Positions 1 through 9,415 are shown, numbered from the stretch's first letter. The stretch: DNA of 64,000 nt from Aeromonas fluvialis (GCF_000819885.1 NZ_CDBO01000040.1:62001-126000), one strand, 5' to 3'. Notes: generated from the sequence alone by a model not told the origin. Numbers and translations: made by a program.

Positions 1-574
1 CCATCAGCGGGGCAATCCACCAGGCCGCCGCAATCATGGTGATATTGAGAAATACCGGCGTGAACGACGACACCGCAAAGCGACCGAAGGTGTTGAGAAT
101 GGCCCCCGCCATGGCGGTAAAAGTGATGAACCAGAGGTAGGGGAAAGTGATTTTGAGCATCAGACTGGCGAGCTCGAACTTCTCGGCCGCCGGCCCGCCG
201 TGCAGCCAGTCCCAGAACCAGCCCCAGCCAAACAGCGCGGTCAGTCCCCCTGATCCCAGCACCCCGAGCAGGGTAACCACGGTCACTATGCCCCCCAGGG
301 TTCCCGCCACAGCTGCCAGCAATTCGCGCACTTCACTCTCGTCACCGTTTTTTTTGTACTCCGTCATCACGGGAACAAAGGCCTGGTTGAAGGCACCTTC
401 GGCAAACAGGCGACGCAGAAAATTGGGGATGCGATTGGCAAAGAAGAAGACGTCTGCGGCCACCCCGGCACCGAGCAGATTGGCGATGACGATATCGCGA
501 ACCAAGCCCATAACGCGGGATGCCAGCGTCATTCCGGACACGATCATGCCGGATTTGATCAATTTCTTACTCAA
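1..574 (-). CDS. murJ: MurJ lipid II flippase, N-terminal part only
   Basis: MurJ (MviN) moves the peptidoglycan precursor lipid II across the inner membrane. The visible 191 residues match the N-terminal third of the MOP-family protein: a first membrane helix, the RVMGLVRD stretch, then FFFANRIPNFLRRLFAEGAFNQAF and KITFPYLWFITF in the family order. The gene runs off the left edge, where roughly two thirds of a ~510-residue protein should follow. The start is a TTG at 572-574 preceded by AGAGG; no in-frame ATG lies just upstream. It is divergent from rpsT, the same pairing of genes as in many gammaproteobacteria. Identity is clear; only the rare start codon is inferred. Confidence 0.93.
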   Translation of the reverse strand, partial: MSKKLIKSGMIVSGMTLASRVMGLVRDIVIANLLGAGVAADVFFFANRIPNFLRRLFAEGAFNQAFVPVMTEYKKNGDESEVRELLAAVAGTLGGIVTVVTLLGVLGSGGLTALFGWGWFWDWLHGGPAAEKFELASLMLKITFPYLWFITFTAMAGAILNTFGRFAVSSFTPVFLNITMIAAAWWIAPLM

Positions 575-688
575 GACGAGGCCTCTGGAACTGTCAGAAT
601 GAAAAGAATGCTGCTAGAATCGGCCGACAGTTTAACCGTCTCCCTACTGACACACCACCGGGAGGCGGTGTTTATTTGCACAAATCAT

Positions 689-717
689 TTGACAATATGT
701 GGTTGGAAGGGCATATT
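689..717 (+). promoter_or_regulatory. Sigma-70 promoter of rpsT
   Basis: A perfect -35 hexamer TTGACA (689-694) is followed after 17 bases by CATATT (712-717) as the -10. It lies about 50 bases upstream of the rpsT start, on the correct strand. No other good promoter is visible in the murJ-rpsT spacer. Not experimentally supported here. Confidence 0.7.
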
Positions 718-765
718 TCCGGGCCTTTTCAATACACTCGCTAAGACAGTTTTAGGAGTTTTACC

Positions 766-1029
766 TTGGCTAACATCAAATCTGCTAAGAAGCGCGCTCT
801 TCAGTCAGAAAAACGCCGTCAGCACAACGCCAGCCGTCGTTCCATGACCCGTACCTACCTGAAGAAAGTCATTGCTGCTATCGCCTCTGGCGACAAAGCT
901 GCTGCGACTGCCGCTTTCGCTGTTGCTCAGCCGATCATGGATCGTATGGCGACCAAAGGCCTGATCCACAAGAACAAAGCTGCTCGTCACAAGAGCCGCC
1001 TGTCTGCCCAGATCAAAGCTATGGCTTAA
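766..1029 (+). CDS. rpsT: 30S ribosomal protein S20
   Basis: S20 is a small basic helical-hairpin protein of the 30S subunit that binds 16S rRNA. The 87-residue product begins [18 protein letters not shown] and is Lys/Arg/Ala-rich throughout, exactly the S20 pattern and length. Translation starts at TTG (766-768) behind TAGGAG; E. coli rpsT also uses a UUG start, which is tied to its autogenous translational control, so the same control is likely. The gene stands alone with its own promoter and a strong terminator. Confidence 0.98.
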   Translation: MANIKSAKKRALQSEKRRQHNASRRSMTRTYLKKVIAAIASGDKAAATAAFAVAQPIMDRMATKGLIHKNKAARHKSRLSAQIKAMA

Positions 1030-1052
1030 TCAGCTTCTGCTGATCAAAGCTG

Positions 1053-1080
1053 AAAAAACCGGCCTTAGTGCCGGTTTTTT
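1053..1080. terminator. Bidirectional terminator between rpsT and hlyU
   Basis: An 11-bp perfect stem (AAAAAACCGGC at 1053-1063 with GCCGGTTTTTT at 1070-1080) around a six-base loop. The A/T-flanked stem gives a U-run on either strand, and the end overlaps the hlyU stop codon, so it can end both convergent transcripts. Confidence 0.9.
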
Positions 1081-1381
1081 ATTTATCTGTACTGCAATAA
1101 AGTCGATGCAGCAAACTAATCACTTCACGCACCTCATGGCTGCGCAGCGAATAGTAGACCGTCTGGGCCTCTTTGCGCGTCGTCACCAGCTCATCCCGCC
1201 GCAACAGCGCCAGATGCTGTGACAAGGCCGACTGACTCAATCCCAATCGCTCGTTGAGCTCCCCCACCGACAGCTCCCGCTCCAGCAACTGGCACAGAAT
1301 AAACAGCCGCCGTTCATTGGCCAGCGCCTTGAGCAAGGCCACCGCCCGACTCGCATTGGCTTCCATCTCTTCAAGTTGCAT
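1079..1381 (-). CDS. hlyU: HlyU-like ArsR-family transcriptional regulator
   Basis: This 100-residue winged-helix protein matches Vibrio HlyU: KALANERRLFILCQLL, then the recognition-helix region LGLSQSALSQHLALLRRD and the wing residues TTRKEAQTVYYSL, ending in LLHRLYC. HlyU activates haemolysin/RTX toxin genes in Vibrio by displacing H-NS and is thought to respond to redox state through cysteines; cysteines are present here near residue 30 and at the C-terminus. I chose the ATG at 1381 because GAGGAGAG sits just ahead; a GTG six codons upstream is possible but lacks a good ribosome site. Its targets in Aeromonas are inferred, not seen; no toxin gene is adjacent. Confidence 0.88.
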   Translation of the reverse strand: MQLEEMEANASRAVALLKALANERRLFILCQLLERELSVGELNERLGLSQSALSQHLALLRRDELVTTRKEAQTVYYSLRSHEVREVISLLHRLYCSTDK

Positions 1382-1431
1382 ACATCTCTCCTCTGCCACT
1401 CATCGCCGATGATACGTGGTGACGGGTCGTT

Positions 1432-2364
1432 TTAAAACGACAGGGTGGCCGGCTGGATGGCGGAGAAGTTCTCCTGGCCGGAAAAGAGAAAGGTAAAATC
1501 GCTCTCGCAGACCCGCTTCACCGCCGGATGCTGGATCATCCGCTCGGCGAAGATGACGTAATACTCCTCCATCAGATCCTGGGTTTCCCCGATCAGCATC
1601 ACCCCCTCCCCTTCGAGGATCTCCTCCCGATAGATAGTTGGGGCCATGAAAATCCCCTGATTGAAGAAACCAAACGCCTTCATCAAGGCGGCATCATCAA
1701 ACTCGCCAAGAATGCTGGGGGAGACACCTTGCTGTTCGAACCACTGGGTCAGCTGACGCCCCATGGCGGTACGGCGACCGGGGATCAGCAGCTTGCGCTC
1801 TTCCAGACAGGCTGGAAAGGGCTTTTCAGGCAACGGCGCCTTGCAGAAGAAGCTGACGCCACAGCCGCCCAATCGTTTGGAGAGCAGGCCCGCATGCTGG
1901 CTGGAGTCCACCGGACAGTCGGAGAGGATCATATCGAGCTTGTGCTCGCTCAGCTGCTCCAGCAGCAGTTCGTGGGTTGATTCAAAACAGCGCAGATGGA
2001 TGGAACCATCACTGGGGATGACGGAGAGCAGCACGCGGCTGGCAAGGCGCTTGGAGAGGGCATCGGCGATGCCGACGTCGAACAGGATCTTGCTCTCCTT
2101 GCGGTAGTTGACGATATCGAGCATCTCGTAGGAGAGGCTGAACATCTTGTCGGCATAGCGAAACACCAGCTGGCCCAGCTCTGTCGCCTCAAGGGAACGC
2201 CCCTTGCGCTTGAGTAGCTTGCCACCGAGGCGCTGCTCCAGCAGCTTGATCTGGCCGGTGACCGTCTGCGGGGTCAAAAAAAGGGCTTCCGCTGCCTGGG
2301 TAACGGAGCCCTTCTTCTGAGTCATCCAGAAATAGTAGAGATGGTTGTAGTTAAGGTGTGACAT
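1432..2364 (-). CDS. nhaR: NhaR, LysR-family activator of nhaA
   Basis: NhaR is a LysR-type activator that senses Na+ and switches on nhaA. The 310-residue product starts [13 protein letters not shown], as E. coli NhaR does, then has the LysR helix-turn-helix ([20 protein letters not shown], about residues 17-36), followed by the effector domain with [13 protein letters not shown] and [11 protein letters not shown]. An upstream in-frame extension reaching 2514 lies inside the neighbouring gene and is not protein-like for this family, so the start at 2364 is preferred. The start overlaps the 3' end of the preceding small gene by 14 bases, consistent with translational coupling in an nhaA-small gene-nhaR operon. 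Confidence 0.95.
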   Translation of the reverse strand: MSHLNYNHLYYFWMTQKKGSVTQAAEALFLTPQTVTGQIKLLEQRLGGKLLKRKGRSLEATELGQLVFRYADKMFSLSYEMLDIVNYRKESKILFDVGIADALSKRLASRVLLSVIPSDGSIHLRCFESTHELLLEQLSEHKLDMILSDCPVDSSQHAGLLSKRLGGCGVSFFCKAPLPEKPFPACLEERKLLIPGRRTAMGRQLTQWFEQQGVSPSILGEFDDAALMKAFGFFNQGIFMAPTIYREEILEGEGVMLIGETQDLMEEYYVIFAERMIQHPAVKRVCESDFTFLFSGQENFSAIQPATLSF

Positions 2365-2758
2365 CCGATGGGGTTCCCGCTTGACGCGGACTCCGGTAGC
2401 AGCTGAGTTCAACCGCCAGAATGTCATACATGTCGCTGACCGAGTCAACCTTGTTCGCGCCAAACTGCGCCAGTAGTGTCTCCTTGAGAGTGGTTTTATC
2501 GGGCATACGCTCACCGCAATAACGCCGGTTGGAGTGCTTGACCATCTCGCCAGCCCGGCTGCTCAACGCCCGCTCGGAGAAGGTCTCGCCAAAGCGAGCC
2601 TTGACCTGCTTGTCCCCCAGCATCAGAGCACTCTCCACCACCCCGTTGAGATAAGCCGAACAGCTGGCGGAGGTTGCCTCCTGCCGACACGCTTCAAACC
2701 CGCCAGCCCACCCCATCGGGCTGACCAACAAGAGCACTAACCACGCCTGTTTTCTCAT
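2351..2758 (-). CDS. Small exported four-cysteine protein in the nhaA-nhaR operon
   Basis: A 135-residue protein of unknown function. Residues 1-18 form a signal peptide (basic start, a LVLLLV core and a probable cut after WAGG or just before). The mature part has four cysteines, in [18 protein letters not shown] and ELSCYR, which could form two disulphides in the periplasm. The spacing CSAYLNGVV ... [14 protein letters not shown] ... is loosely like the Rap1a/Tai immunity-protein fold, but this is a weak hand comparison and not a firm assignment. Its ATG overlaps the nhaA stop as ATGA, and its end overlaps nhaR, so it is translated as part of this sodium-stress operon. The E. coli nhaAR operon has no such gene. 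Confidence 0.8.
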   Translation of the reverse strand: MRKQAWLVLLLVSPMGWAGGFEACRQEATSASCSAYLNGVVESALMLGDKQVKARFGETFSERALSSRAGEMVKHSNRRYCGERMPDKTTLKETLLAQFGANKVDSVSDMYDILAVELSCYRSPRQAGTPSDVTP

Positions 2759-3945
2759 AACCCCTCCGCATTCTGATCCCCATCACGCTTGGGGAGTGAC
2801 AATCGCAAGGCCAGATAGCCAGCCAGCGCAGCAATGCTCGATCCAACGAGGATCCCGAGGCGCGAGTAGCTGCCATAATCCAGCCCACCATGCTCAAAGG
2901 CGAGCGACGCGATAAACATCGACATAGTGAACCCGATACCACAGAGGATGCTGACCGCAAAAATCTGCTTGAAGTTAACACCGGGTGGCAGTTGGGCGAT
3001 GCCCAGCTTCACTGACAGCCAGCTGATAGTGAACACCCCGAACGGCTTGCCGACAAACAATCCCAGCATGATCCCCATCGGGACCGGGCTCATCAGCGCA
3101 GAGAGGCCAATGCCGTCTAGCGATACCCCAGCGTTGGCAAAGGCAAACAGCGGCAGGATCAGGTAGGCACTCCAGGGATGCAGCGAGTGCTCCAGCGACT
3201 TGAGCGGCGATTCATAACGCTTGCCCTTGAGCGGGATCATGAAGCCCACCACCACGCCAGCCAGGGTCGCGTGGACACCGGACTTGAGCACCGCCACCCA
3301 GAGCACCAGACCGGCCAGCATATAGAGGCCTATCCTGTCCTCACCGCGGCGATTCATCCAGAACAGGGCGAGGATCGCCAGCATGCCGACTGCCAGCGCC
3401 TGCAGTGACAGCTGCTGGGTGTAGAAAAGCGCAATGATGATGATGACGCCAAGGTCATCCATGATGGCCAGCGCCAGCAGGAATACCTTGAGACTCACCG
3501 GCACCCGCTTGCCGAGCAGCGCCATCACGCCGAGGGCAAAGGCGATATCGGTCGCGGCAGGGATAGCCCAACCGGCGCGCGCCACTTCATCCGAATAGTT
3601 GAAAAAGGCATAAATCAACGCCGGTGCCAGCATGCCGCCCACAGCAGCGATGGCCGGGAAGGTCGCCTGTACCCGGGAAGAGAGTGCGCCCTCCAGCATT
3701 TCACGTTTCACTTCCAGGCCAACCAGCAGGAAGAAGATCGCCATAAAGCCATCATTGATCCAGAGCAGTAGCGGCTTGTTGATGTCGAGAGCCGCGATGC
3801 GCACCTGCACCGGCGTGTCGAGAAACGCCTGATACCCGCCAGCCAGCGCGGTATTGGCTAAAATCATTGCCAGCATAGCAGCCATGATCAGAATAATTCC
3901 GGAGGCGGCCTCCAGCTTCAGGAACTTTTTGATTACGTCACTCAT
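2755..3945 (-). CDS. nhaA: Na+/H+ antiporter NhaA
   Basis: NhaA exchanges internal Na+ or Li+ for external protons across the inner membrane. The 396-residue, 12-helix protein keeps the transport aspartates in exactly the E. coli positions: Asp133 in ATDIAFALG, and Asp163/Asp164 in IMDDLGV. The start at 3945 ([10 protein letters not shown], preceded by GGTGG) fits family length; the reading frame is open further upstream to 4110 but that extension resembles nothing. It is followed with a 4-base ATGA overlap by the small exported protein and then nhaR. The 195 bases upstream to the thyA terminator are AT-rich and probably hold the promoter, but I could not pick a confident NhaR site. Confidence 0.96.
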   Translation of the reverse strand: MSDVIKKFLKLEAASGIILIMAAMLAMILANTALAGGYQAFLDTPVQVRIAALDINKPLLLWINDGFMAIFFLLVGLEVKREMLEGALSSRVQATFPAIAAVGGMLAPALIYAFFNYSDEVARAGWAIPAATDIAFALGVMALLGKRVPVSLKVFLLALAIMDDLGVIIIIALFYTQQLSLQALAVGMLAILALFWMNRRGEDRIGLYMLAGLVLWVAVLKSGVHATLAGVVVGFMIPLKGKRYESPLKSLEHSLHPWSAYLILPLFAFANAGVSLDGIGLSALMSPVPMGIMLGLFVGKPFGVFTISWLSVKLGIAQLPPGVNFKQIFAVSILCGIGFTMSMFIASLAFEHGGLDYGSYSRLGILVGSSIAALAGYLALRLSLPKRDGDQNAEGL

Positions 3946-4140
3946 GGTTAAATTTTCCACCGTATTGCTTTGGTTTGAGTCTATCTCCTGCAACAACCAA
4001 TGGAAAATCGTTTCTTGCTGCTCAATACAACGAAAAAACCGAAGGCAAAATAGAACATGCCTGCTATAAGCAGGTTTTTCCTCGTCTCTGGCTACCGTCT
4101 TATTAATCAATAAAATGAATTTTCAATTATTTAACTGCAT

Positions 4141-4164
4141 AAAAAAGGCGCCCTGAGGCGCCTT
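4141..4164 (-). terminator. thyA terminator
   Basis: Stem AAGGCGCC (4145-4152) pairs with GGCGCCTT (4157-4164) around CTGA, followed on the minus strand by six T residues. It lies four bases past the thyA stop codon and closes the rppH-ptsP-lgt-thyA transcript. Confidence 0.88.
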
Positions 4165-4168
4165 GTTA

Positions 4169-4963
4169 TCAGATGGCGACGGGCGCCTTGATGCCGGGGT
4201 GGGGGTCATAACCCAAGATCTCGAAATCCTCGAACTGGTAGTCGAAGATGGAGTCGGGTTTGCGCTTGATCACCAGGGTCGGCAGCGGGCGCGGCTCGCG
4301 GGAGAGCTGCAGCGCAGTCTGCTCCATGTGGTTGGAGTAGAGATGCACATCACCGCCAGTCCAGACGAAGTCACCCACTTCCAGATTGCACTGCTGGGCC
4401 ATCATGTGGGTCAGCAGGGCGTAGCTGGCGATGTTGAACGGCAGGCCGAGGAACACATCGCAGCTGCGCTGGTAGAGCTGGCAGGAGAGCTTGCCGTCCG
4501 CCACATAAAACTGGAAGAAAGCGTGGCAAGGGGCCAGCGCCATCTTGTCCAGCTCGCCCACGTTCCAGGCGGAGACGATGATGCGGCGCGAATCCGGGTT
4601 GTGCTTGATGTCATCCACCGCTTTCTGGATCTGGTCGATGATGGCACCATCAGCCGCCGGCCAGGAGCGCCACTGAGCACCGTAAACCGGCCCCAGATTG
4701 CCATGCTCGTCGGCCCACTCGTCCCAGATGCTGACACCGTGCTCTTTCAGATAGGCTGTGTTGGTGTCGCCGTTGAGGAACCAGAGCAGCTCATGAATGA
4801 TGGAGCGCAAGTGGCACTTCTTGGTGGTCACCAGCGGAAAGCCCTCCGCCAGATTGAAGCGCATCTGGTGGCCGAACAGGGAGACGGTACCGGTGCCGGT
4901 ACGATCGGACTTGACGGTGCCCTCATCGAGGATCTTCTGCATCAGGTCGAGATAAGCTCTCAT
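4169..4963 (-). CDS. thyA: Thymidylate synthase
   Basis: ThyA converts dUMP to dTMP using methylenetetrahydrofolate, in the cytosol. At 264 residues it has the bacterial length, and the catalytic cysteine falls at residue 146 ([12 protein letters not shown]), as in E. coli. The nucleotide-binding loop RTGTGT (21-26), the QRSCD segment and the [12 protein letters not shown] end are all present. Its ATG overlaps the lgt stop codon by one base (TAATG), so the two are translationally coupled, as in enterobacteria. Confidence 0.98.
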   Translation of the reverse strand: MRAYLDLMQKILDEGTVKSDRTGTGTVSLFGHQMRFNLAEGFPLVTTKKCHLRSIIHELLWFLNGDTNTAYLKEHGVSIWDEWADEHGNLGPVYGAQWRSWPAADGAIIDQIQKAVDDIKHNPDSRRIIVSAWNVGELDKMALAPCHAFFQFYVADGKLSCQLYQRSCDVFLGLPFNIASYALLTHMMAQQCNLEVGDFVWTGGDVHLYSNHMEQTALQLSREPRPLPTLVIKRKPDSIFDYQFEDFEILGYDPHPGIKAPVAI

Positions 4964-5787
4964 TACTTTGCCTCCCTTGCTGCGTTACCGAACAGCTGCG
5001 GACGCTGGTAGGCGGCCCAAATCATCAGGGCACCGGCGATAATCATCGGGGTGGAGAGGATCTGACCCATGCTGATCTCCTGGAAGTAGAGACCCAGCTG
5101 GCTGTCCGGCTGGCGCACAAACTCCACCAGGAAGCGGAACAGCCCGTAGAACAGCAGGAACATGCCGGAGATGGCCCCACGGGGCGGATGCTTGCGCCAG
5201 AACAGGTTGAGGATGATAAACAGCACCACCCCTTCCAGTGCGAACTGGTAGAGCTGGGAGGGATGACGCGGCTCTGGGCCGGCCTCCGGGAAGATGATGG
5301 CCCAGGGCGCATCGGTAACCCGACCCCACAACTCGCCGTTGAGGAAGTTGCCAATCCGGCCAACGCCGAGACCAAACGGAATGAGCGGTGCCACAAAATC
5401 GGCCACGGTGAAGAAGTGGCGCTTGGTCTTGTGGGCAAACCAGACCATGGCGGTGATGACCCCGATGAGGCCACCGTGGAACGACATGCCACCGGTCCAG
5501 ATCTTGAACAGGTAGGTGGGATCCGCCAGGAAGAGATCGAAGTTATAGAACAGCACGTAACCGACACGGCCACCGAGGATCACCCCGAGGAAACCGTAAA
5601 ACAGCAGATCCGACACCTCGTTGCGGGTCCAGCCGCTGTTCGGCGCATCGGCGCGACGGTTGGCAAGCCACATGGCAAATGCGAAACCAAACAAGTACAT
5701 GAGACCATACCAGCGTACCGATAGTGGTCCCAAACTGAATGCTACGGGATCAATCTGCGAGAAAACCCAATATCCATCGTGCTGCAT
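4963..5787 (-). CDS. lgt: Prolipoprotein diacylglyceryl transferase
   Basis: Lgt attaches diacylglycerol to the lipobox cysteine of prolipoproteins in the inner membrane. The 274-residue protein has seven membrane segments and the essential residues His104 (MSFHGGLIG) and Arg144 in the signature [16 protein letters not shown]. Length and N-terminus agree with the E. coli enzyme. It is third in the rppH-ptsP-lgt-thyA operon. Among its expected substrates in this window is the pullulanase lipoprotein. Confidence 0.97.
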   Translation of the reverse strand: MQHDGYWVFSQIDPVAFSLGPLSVRWYGLMYLFGFAFAMWLANRRADAPNSGWTRNEVSDLLFYGFLGVILGGRVGYVLFYNFDLFLADPTYLFKIWTGGMSFHGGLIGVITAMVWFAHKTKRHFFTVADFVAPLIPFGLGVGRIGNFLNGELWGRVTDAPWAIIFPEAGPEPRHPSQLYQFALEGVVLFIILNLFWRKHPPRGAISGMFLLFYGLFRFLVEFVRQPDSQLGLYFQEISMGQILSTPMIIAGALMIWAAYQRPQLFGNAAREAK

Positions 5788-5854
5788 ATGCGGCCCCAGT
5801 CAAAATAAAAGCCGCATTTTCCGATCATTCGTCAGCAGGGACAAGGCATGATTA

Positions 5855-8134
5855 TCAATCACTCTGTTTCGCTTTGTGACCGGCTCGCAGCAAACCGCCC
5901 AAACCATGCTCCTCCAGATAGCGGGCAAACAGGCCCCGCAACATGTGAGGATTGTCGTGCTTGAGGCCGTCCGCCAACAGGATGGTCAACTCATCCAGCC
6001 GGGACTGGCGCAGCACGTACTTGATCCGGGCGATGTTGTGGGTGTTCATACTGAAGCGACGATAGCCCATGGCCAGCAGCAGCAACACACCGACCGGATC
6101 ACCGGCCAGTTCGCCACAGACTGACACAGGCTTCTGGTAGCGGTGGGAGGCATCGACCAGTTGCTGCAGGGCACGGATCACCGCAGGATGAAAGGCGTCG
6201 TAGATGTTGGCAACCCGGGAGTTATTGCGATCTACCGCCAGCAGGTACTGGGTCAGGTCGTTACTACCCACCGACCAGAAGTCGATGAGCGGCGCCATCT
6301 CCGGCAAGATAAAGAGAGCAGAAGGCACCTCGATCATCACCCCGAGGCTGGGGTAGCGGATCACCGCATCGCGGCTAGCCGCCTCTTCCGACACCTCCCG
6401 CCACGCCTGATCCAGCAAACGACGAGAGGCTTTGATTTCGCTGACACTGCTGATCATCGGCAACATGACGGCGAGATTGTCCAGCCCTTCGCTGGCCCGC
6501 AGCATCGCCTTGAGCTGCACCAGAAACAGTTCGGGGTGATCCAGGGTAAGCCGGATCCCTCGCCAACCAAGGAAGGGGTTTTCCTCAACGATGGGGAAAT
6601 AGGGCAACTGCTTGTCACCGCCCACGTCCAGCGTACGCATACAGACCGGCCGGTTGCGGTAGGTCTCGAGAATGCCGCGATAGCGGGCAGTCTGCTCCCA
6701 CTCCGAGGGGAAACTGTCCTGCAGCATGAAGGGGATCTCGGTGCGATAGAGCCCTACCCCATCCGCCAACTGGTTGAGGGAGATCTCGGTATCGGCACTG
6801 AGACCGGCGTTGAGCAGCAGGGAGACGGGGGTACCATCGGCGGTCTCGGATGGCAGGTTGTCGACGCTGCGCACCAAGGTATCGAGTGCCCGCTCTTCAC
6901 TCAGCAGCTGACGATACTCGGTCAGGATCACCTGATTGGGTTCGATGAAGAGATCGCCGCTGTAGCCATCGACGACCAGCATGCAACCACCTATGTCGCC
7001 CAGGGGCAGATCGACCCCCATGATAGCGGCCACCCCCATGGCGCGGGCCAGAATGGCCGCGTGGGAGTTGGTTCCCCCCTTGAGCGATACCACCCCGGTC
7101 AGGTACTCGCGGGGCACTTCCGCCAGAATAGTAGCGGTCACCTCGTCGGCAACCAGCACCACCGGCTCGCCGATGGAGATATGTTCCGGTTCATTCTGCA
7201 CCAGTCGACTGATCAGCCGCTGGGCAATATCCTTCACGTCGGTGGAGCGCTCCTGCAGGTAGGGATCCTTCATCCCCTTGAACTGCTCGATCAAGCGATC
7301 GCTGATGAGCTTGACCGCCGAGACCGCAGTCCAGTGCTCCTTGCTCACCTTGTTGCGAATGGGCTTGATGTAGCCGGGATCGTTCAGCAGATGGAGGTAA
7401 ATGTCGAAGATCGCCACCGAATCCTGGCTGTAGCTCTCGCGAAAACGCAGCGCCAGACTTTCCAGATCGTGACGAACCTCTTCCACCGCCAGCTCCAGCC
7501 GCGCCAGCTGACTGACATGGTCTTCATCCTTGCGCGGGGTGATGGACGAGAGCGCCTTGCGGGGTCGCCACACCCAGGCCTTGGCAATGGCGATACCACT
7601 GGCTCCGGCAATGCCGCGCAGCGGCTTGCTCCAGTCGGTCTTCTGCAACCACCCCTTGGCCTGTGCCTGTGCTATACGCGCCGCCAGTTGCGCCGCCAGG
7701 GTGACCATGAAGGACTCTTCCCCCTCATCGAAGCGGCGACTCTCCTTCTGCTGCACCACCAGAATACCGACCACCTGACGCTGGTGCATGATGGGGGCGC
7801 CGAGGAAAGAGCGGAACGACTCCTCGGCGACATCGGGCAGGAACTTGAAACTGGGGTGGGCGGGGGCATCGGCCAGGTTGATCAGCTCTTCCCGCTGGCC
7901 CACCAGACCGACGATGCCCTGCTCGTAGGGCAGGGTCACCTTGCCGACAGCGGAAGGCGCCAGCCCGTCGGTAGCAGCCAGCCGATAGCGACGCACCTCG
8001 GGTTCCGAGACATACACAGAGCAGCAGTCCACTGCCATGGCGTGCCGGGTCTGGCTCACCAATGCCTGCAAGGCCTGCTCGAGGGTATTGGCCTCGGCCA
8101 TGCTCTCGACGATACGTCTCAGTTCCGTTAACAA
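5855..8134 (-). CDS. ptsP: Enzyme I-Ntr, PEP phosphotransferase of the nitrogen PTS
   Basis: PtsP starts the regulatory nitrogen phosphotransferase chain by taking phosphate from PEP and passing it to NPr. The 759-residue product has an N-terminal GAF sensor domain (about 1-165, including INLADAPAHPSFKFLP), then the enzyme I domain with the phospho-histidine motif GGTNSHAAILARAMG near residue 355, and the PEP-binding barrel ending with the SVGSNDLTQY signature. Translation starts at TTG 8134 (LTELRRIVE, as in E. coli), with AAGGAG about ten bases ahead. It follows rppH after 20 bases, an arrangement shared with E. coli. Confidence 0.96.
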   Translation of the reverse strand: MLTELRRIVESMAEANTLEQALQALVSQTRHAMAVDCCSVYVSEPEVRRYRLAATDGLAPSAVGKVTLPYEQGIVGLVGQREELINLADAPAHPSFKFLPDVAEESFRSFLGAPIMHQRQVVGILVVQQKESRRFDEGEESFMVTLAAQLAARIAQAQAKGWLQKTDWSKPLRGIAGASGIAIAKAWVWRPRKALSSITPRKDEDHVSQLARLELAVEEVRHDLESLALRFRESYSQDSVAIFDIYLHLLNDPGYIKPIRNKVSKEHWTAVSAVKLISDRLIEQFKGMKDPYLQERSTDVKDIAQRLISRLVQNEPEHISIGEPVVLVADEVTATILAEVPREYLTGVVSLKGGTNSHAAILARAMGVAAIMGVDLPLGDIGGCMLVVDGYSGDLFIEPNQVILTEYRQLLSEERALDTLVRSVDNLPSETADGTPVSLLLNAGLSADTEISLNQLADGVGLYRTEIPFMLQDSFPSEWEQTARYRGILETYRNRPVCMRTLDVGGDKQLPYFPIVEENPFLGWRGIRLTLDHPELFLVQLKAMLRASEGLDNLAVMLPMISSVSEIKASRRLLDQAWREVSEEAASRDAVIRYPSLGVMIEVPSALFILPEMAPLIDFWSVGSNDLTQYLLAVDRNNSRVANIYDAFHPAVIRALQQLVDASHRYQKPVSVCGELAGDPVGVLLLLAMGYRRFSMNTHNIARIKYVLRQSRLDELTILLADGLKHDNPHMLRGLFARYLEEHGLGGLLRAGHKAKQSD

Positions 8135-8154
8135 CTAATCTGTGCTCCTTAGCG

Positions 8155-8682
8155 TTAGCGCGCGCGGTTGCGCCGCCCATCCTTTTTATTGACCTGTACT
8201 GCCGGCACTGGCATCGCCAGCGGGGCAAACTCTTTCATGACCCGGCGGTACACTTCCCGCTTGAACGAGACAACCTGACGCACCGGGTACCAGAAACTGA
8301 CCCAACGCCAATCATCAAATTCAGGGTGGCCATGACAACCGAACTGGATCCGCGACTCTCTACCCGGATTCAGCTGTAACAGGAACCATTTTTGTTTTTG
8401 GCCAATACAGACCGGTGAACTGTCCCAACGGACAAGGCGTTTGGGTAAACGATACTTTAGCCAGTTGCGACTGGTGGCCATGATGGTCACATCCTCGGGC
8501 TTGAGGCCAATCTCCTCATACAGCTCTCGATACATGGCCTGCTCTGGCGTTTCACCATCATCAACCCCCCCCTGCGGAAATTGCCAGGAGTGCTGCCCAT
8601 AGCGTTTAGCCCACAACACTTGTCCTTCACGGTTACAGATCACGATACCGACATTGGGACGAAATCCGTCACCATCAATCAC
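8155..8682 (-). CDS. rppH: RNA pyrophosphohydrolase RppH
   Basis: RppH removes pyrophosphate from the 5' end of mRNA, triggering RNase E decay. The 175-residue protein carries a full Nudix box, [22 protein letters not shown] (residues 38-59, with Glu53, Glu56 and Glu57 for metal binding). It starts at GTG 8682 behind AAGGTGAT; E. coli rppH also begins [17 protein letters not shown] at the equivalent place. It is the first gene of the rppH-ptsP-lgt-thyA operon; its promoter must lie in the DnaA-box-rich spacer to its right. Confidence 0.97.
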   Translation of the reverse strand: MIDGDGFRPNVGIVICNREGQVLWAKRYGQHSWQFPQGGVDDGETPEQAMYRELYEEIGLKPEDVTIMATSRNWLKYRLPKRLVRWDSSPVCIGQKQKWFLLQLNPGRESRIQFGCHGHPEFDDWRWVSFWYPVRQVVSFKREVYRRVMKEFAPLAMPVPAVQVNKKDGRRNRAR

Positions 8683-9415
8683 GTGATCACCTTATAAAGG
8701 CTGAATCTATAAGGAGATTGTTCCACATTCACCCCGTGGCAGCAAACAAGGAGTGAATCCCCTGTTTCATGAATAACTTTCAATTTCAAACATACTTATA
8801 AACAAATCCAAGGATCCGATCCCCCAAGTTGCCCACCCAGACTGTGCATAAAGCTGTTAGCAAACGGGTATATACAGTACTTTTTAACTGTGTGTGAAAA
8901 GTGCCCCTCCGCATCACCACGTAATATTAAATATTAAAAAGCCTTATTATACATAAGCTTGAATCGAAAAAACCAGATCTGGCTCCATGTCACCCCCAGC
9001 GCCAGATCCACGATTAAGATTGTGAACAAGTTTAACTGCTCAAAGATCCACCACGGTGAAATTATCCACAGGAGTGGCACAATATCTACCCCATTAACCC
9101 TGTAAAAATGGGGTGGCATTCACAATTTTTTGTAACATATCAGCGACTCCACTCACTTTCATCCACTTATCCAAGATTTCTGTGGATAACTGTGTGTAAC
9201 ATCATGCACAAACCCTTGGACAACTATTTCGAGGTCAAACCTGATCTGGCTTACTGCTCGATAAAACAGATAAAGTACTTTAAAATCATAATGATGAACA
9301 TCTAGCACTCAAATTATCCATGTTTGATCTTATCCGTTCAGGATCGGTTATAAAAACAACGATCCTGCGCGGGATCCTCCCCTGTTAGAATATGGCGAGC
9401 AAGATGGAGCCAAAC
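8683..9415. promoter_or_regulatory. Non-coding rppH-mutH spacer with DnaA-box cluster (candidate DARS2-type locus)
   Basis: No convincing gene in these 733 AT-rich bases, the largest gap in the window. Three exact TTATNCACA DnaA boxes occur: TGTGCATAA (8843-8851, reverse), TTATCCACA (9062-9070, forward) and TGTGGATAA (9181-9189, reverse). One-mismatch boxes lie at 8945-8953, 9021-9029, 9191-9199 and 9202-9210. About 0.02 exact boxes would be expected by chance with equal base use. Eleven GATC sites are also present. From memory, the E. coli DnaA-reactivating sequence DARS2 lies beside mutH, so this is probably its counterpart. It also has to contain the divergent promoters of rppH and mutH. 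Confidence 0.6.
9326..9376. promoter_or_regulatory. Four closely spaced GATC sites at the mutH promoter
   Basis: GATC starts at 9326, 9342, 9361 and 9373, that is four Dam sites within 51 bases, with spacings of 16, 19 and 12. Such spacing suits cooperative SeqA binding to hemimethylated DNA. The cluster ends 40 bases before the mutH start, and MutH itself cuts at hemimethylated GATC. Functional control is inferred only. Confidence 0.5.

Noticed and set aside
6143-8131. A 662-codon plus-strand frame
   Set aside because: Antisense to ptsP, which has all enzyme I motifs; the shadow has no domain pattern.
8934-9119. A 61-codon hydrophobic minus-strand frame in the rppH-mutH spacer
   Set aside because: No ribosome site, AT-rich codons unlike the rest, and it lies across a DnaA box and several GATC sites.
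8683-9415. Could the DnaA-box cluster be the chromosomal origin oriC?
   Set aside because: Flanking genes are not those of a typical oriC (mnmG, mioC, dnaA, rpmH), I see no clear run of AT-rich unwinding 13-mers, and the spacer suits a DARS-type site better.
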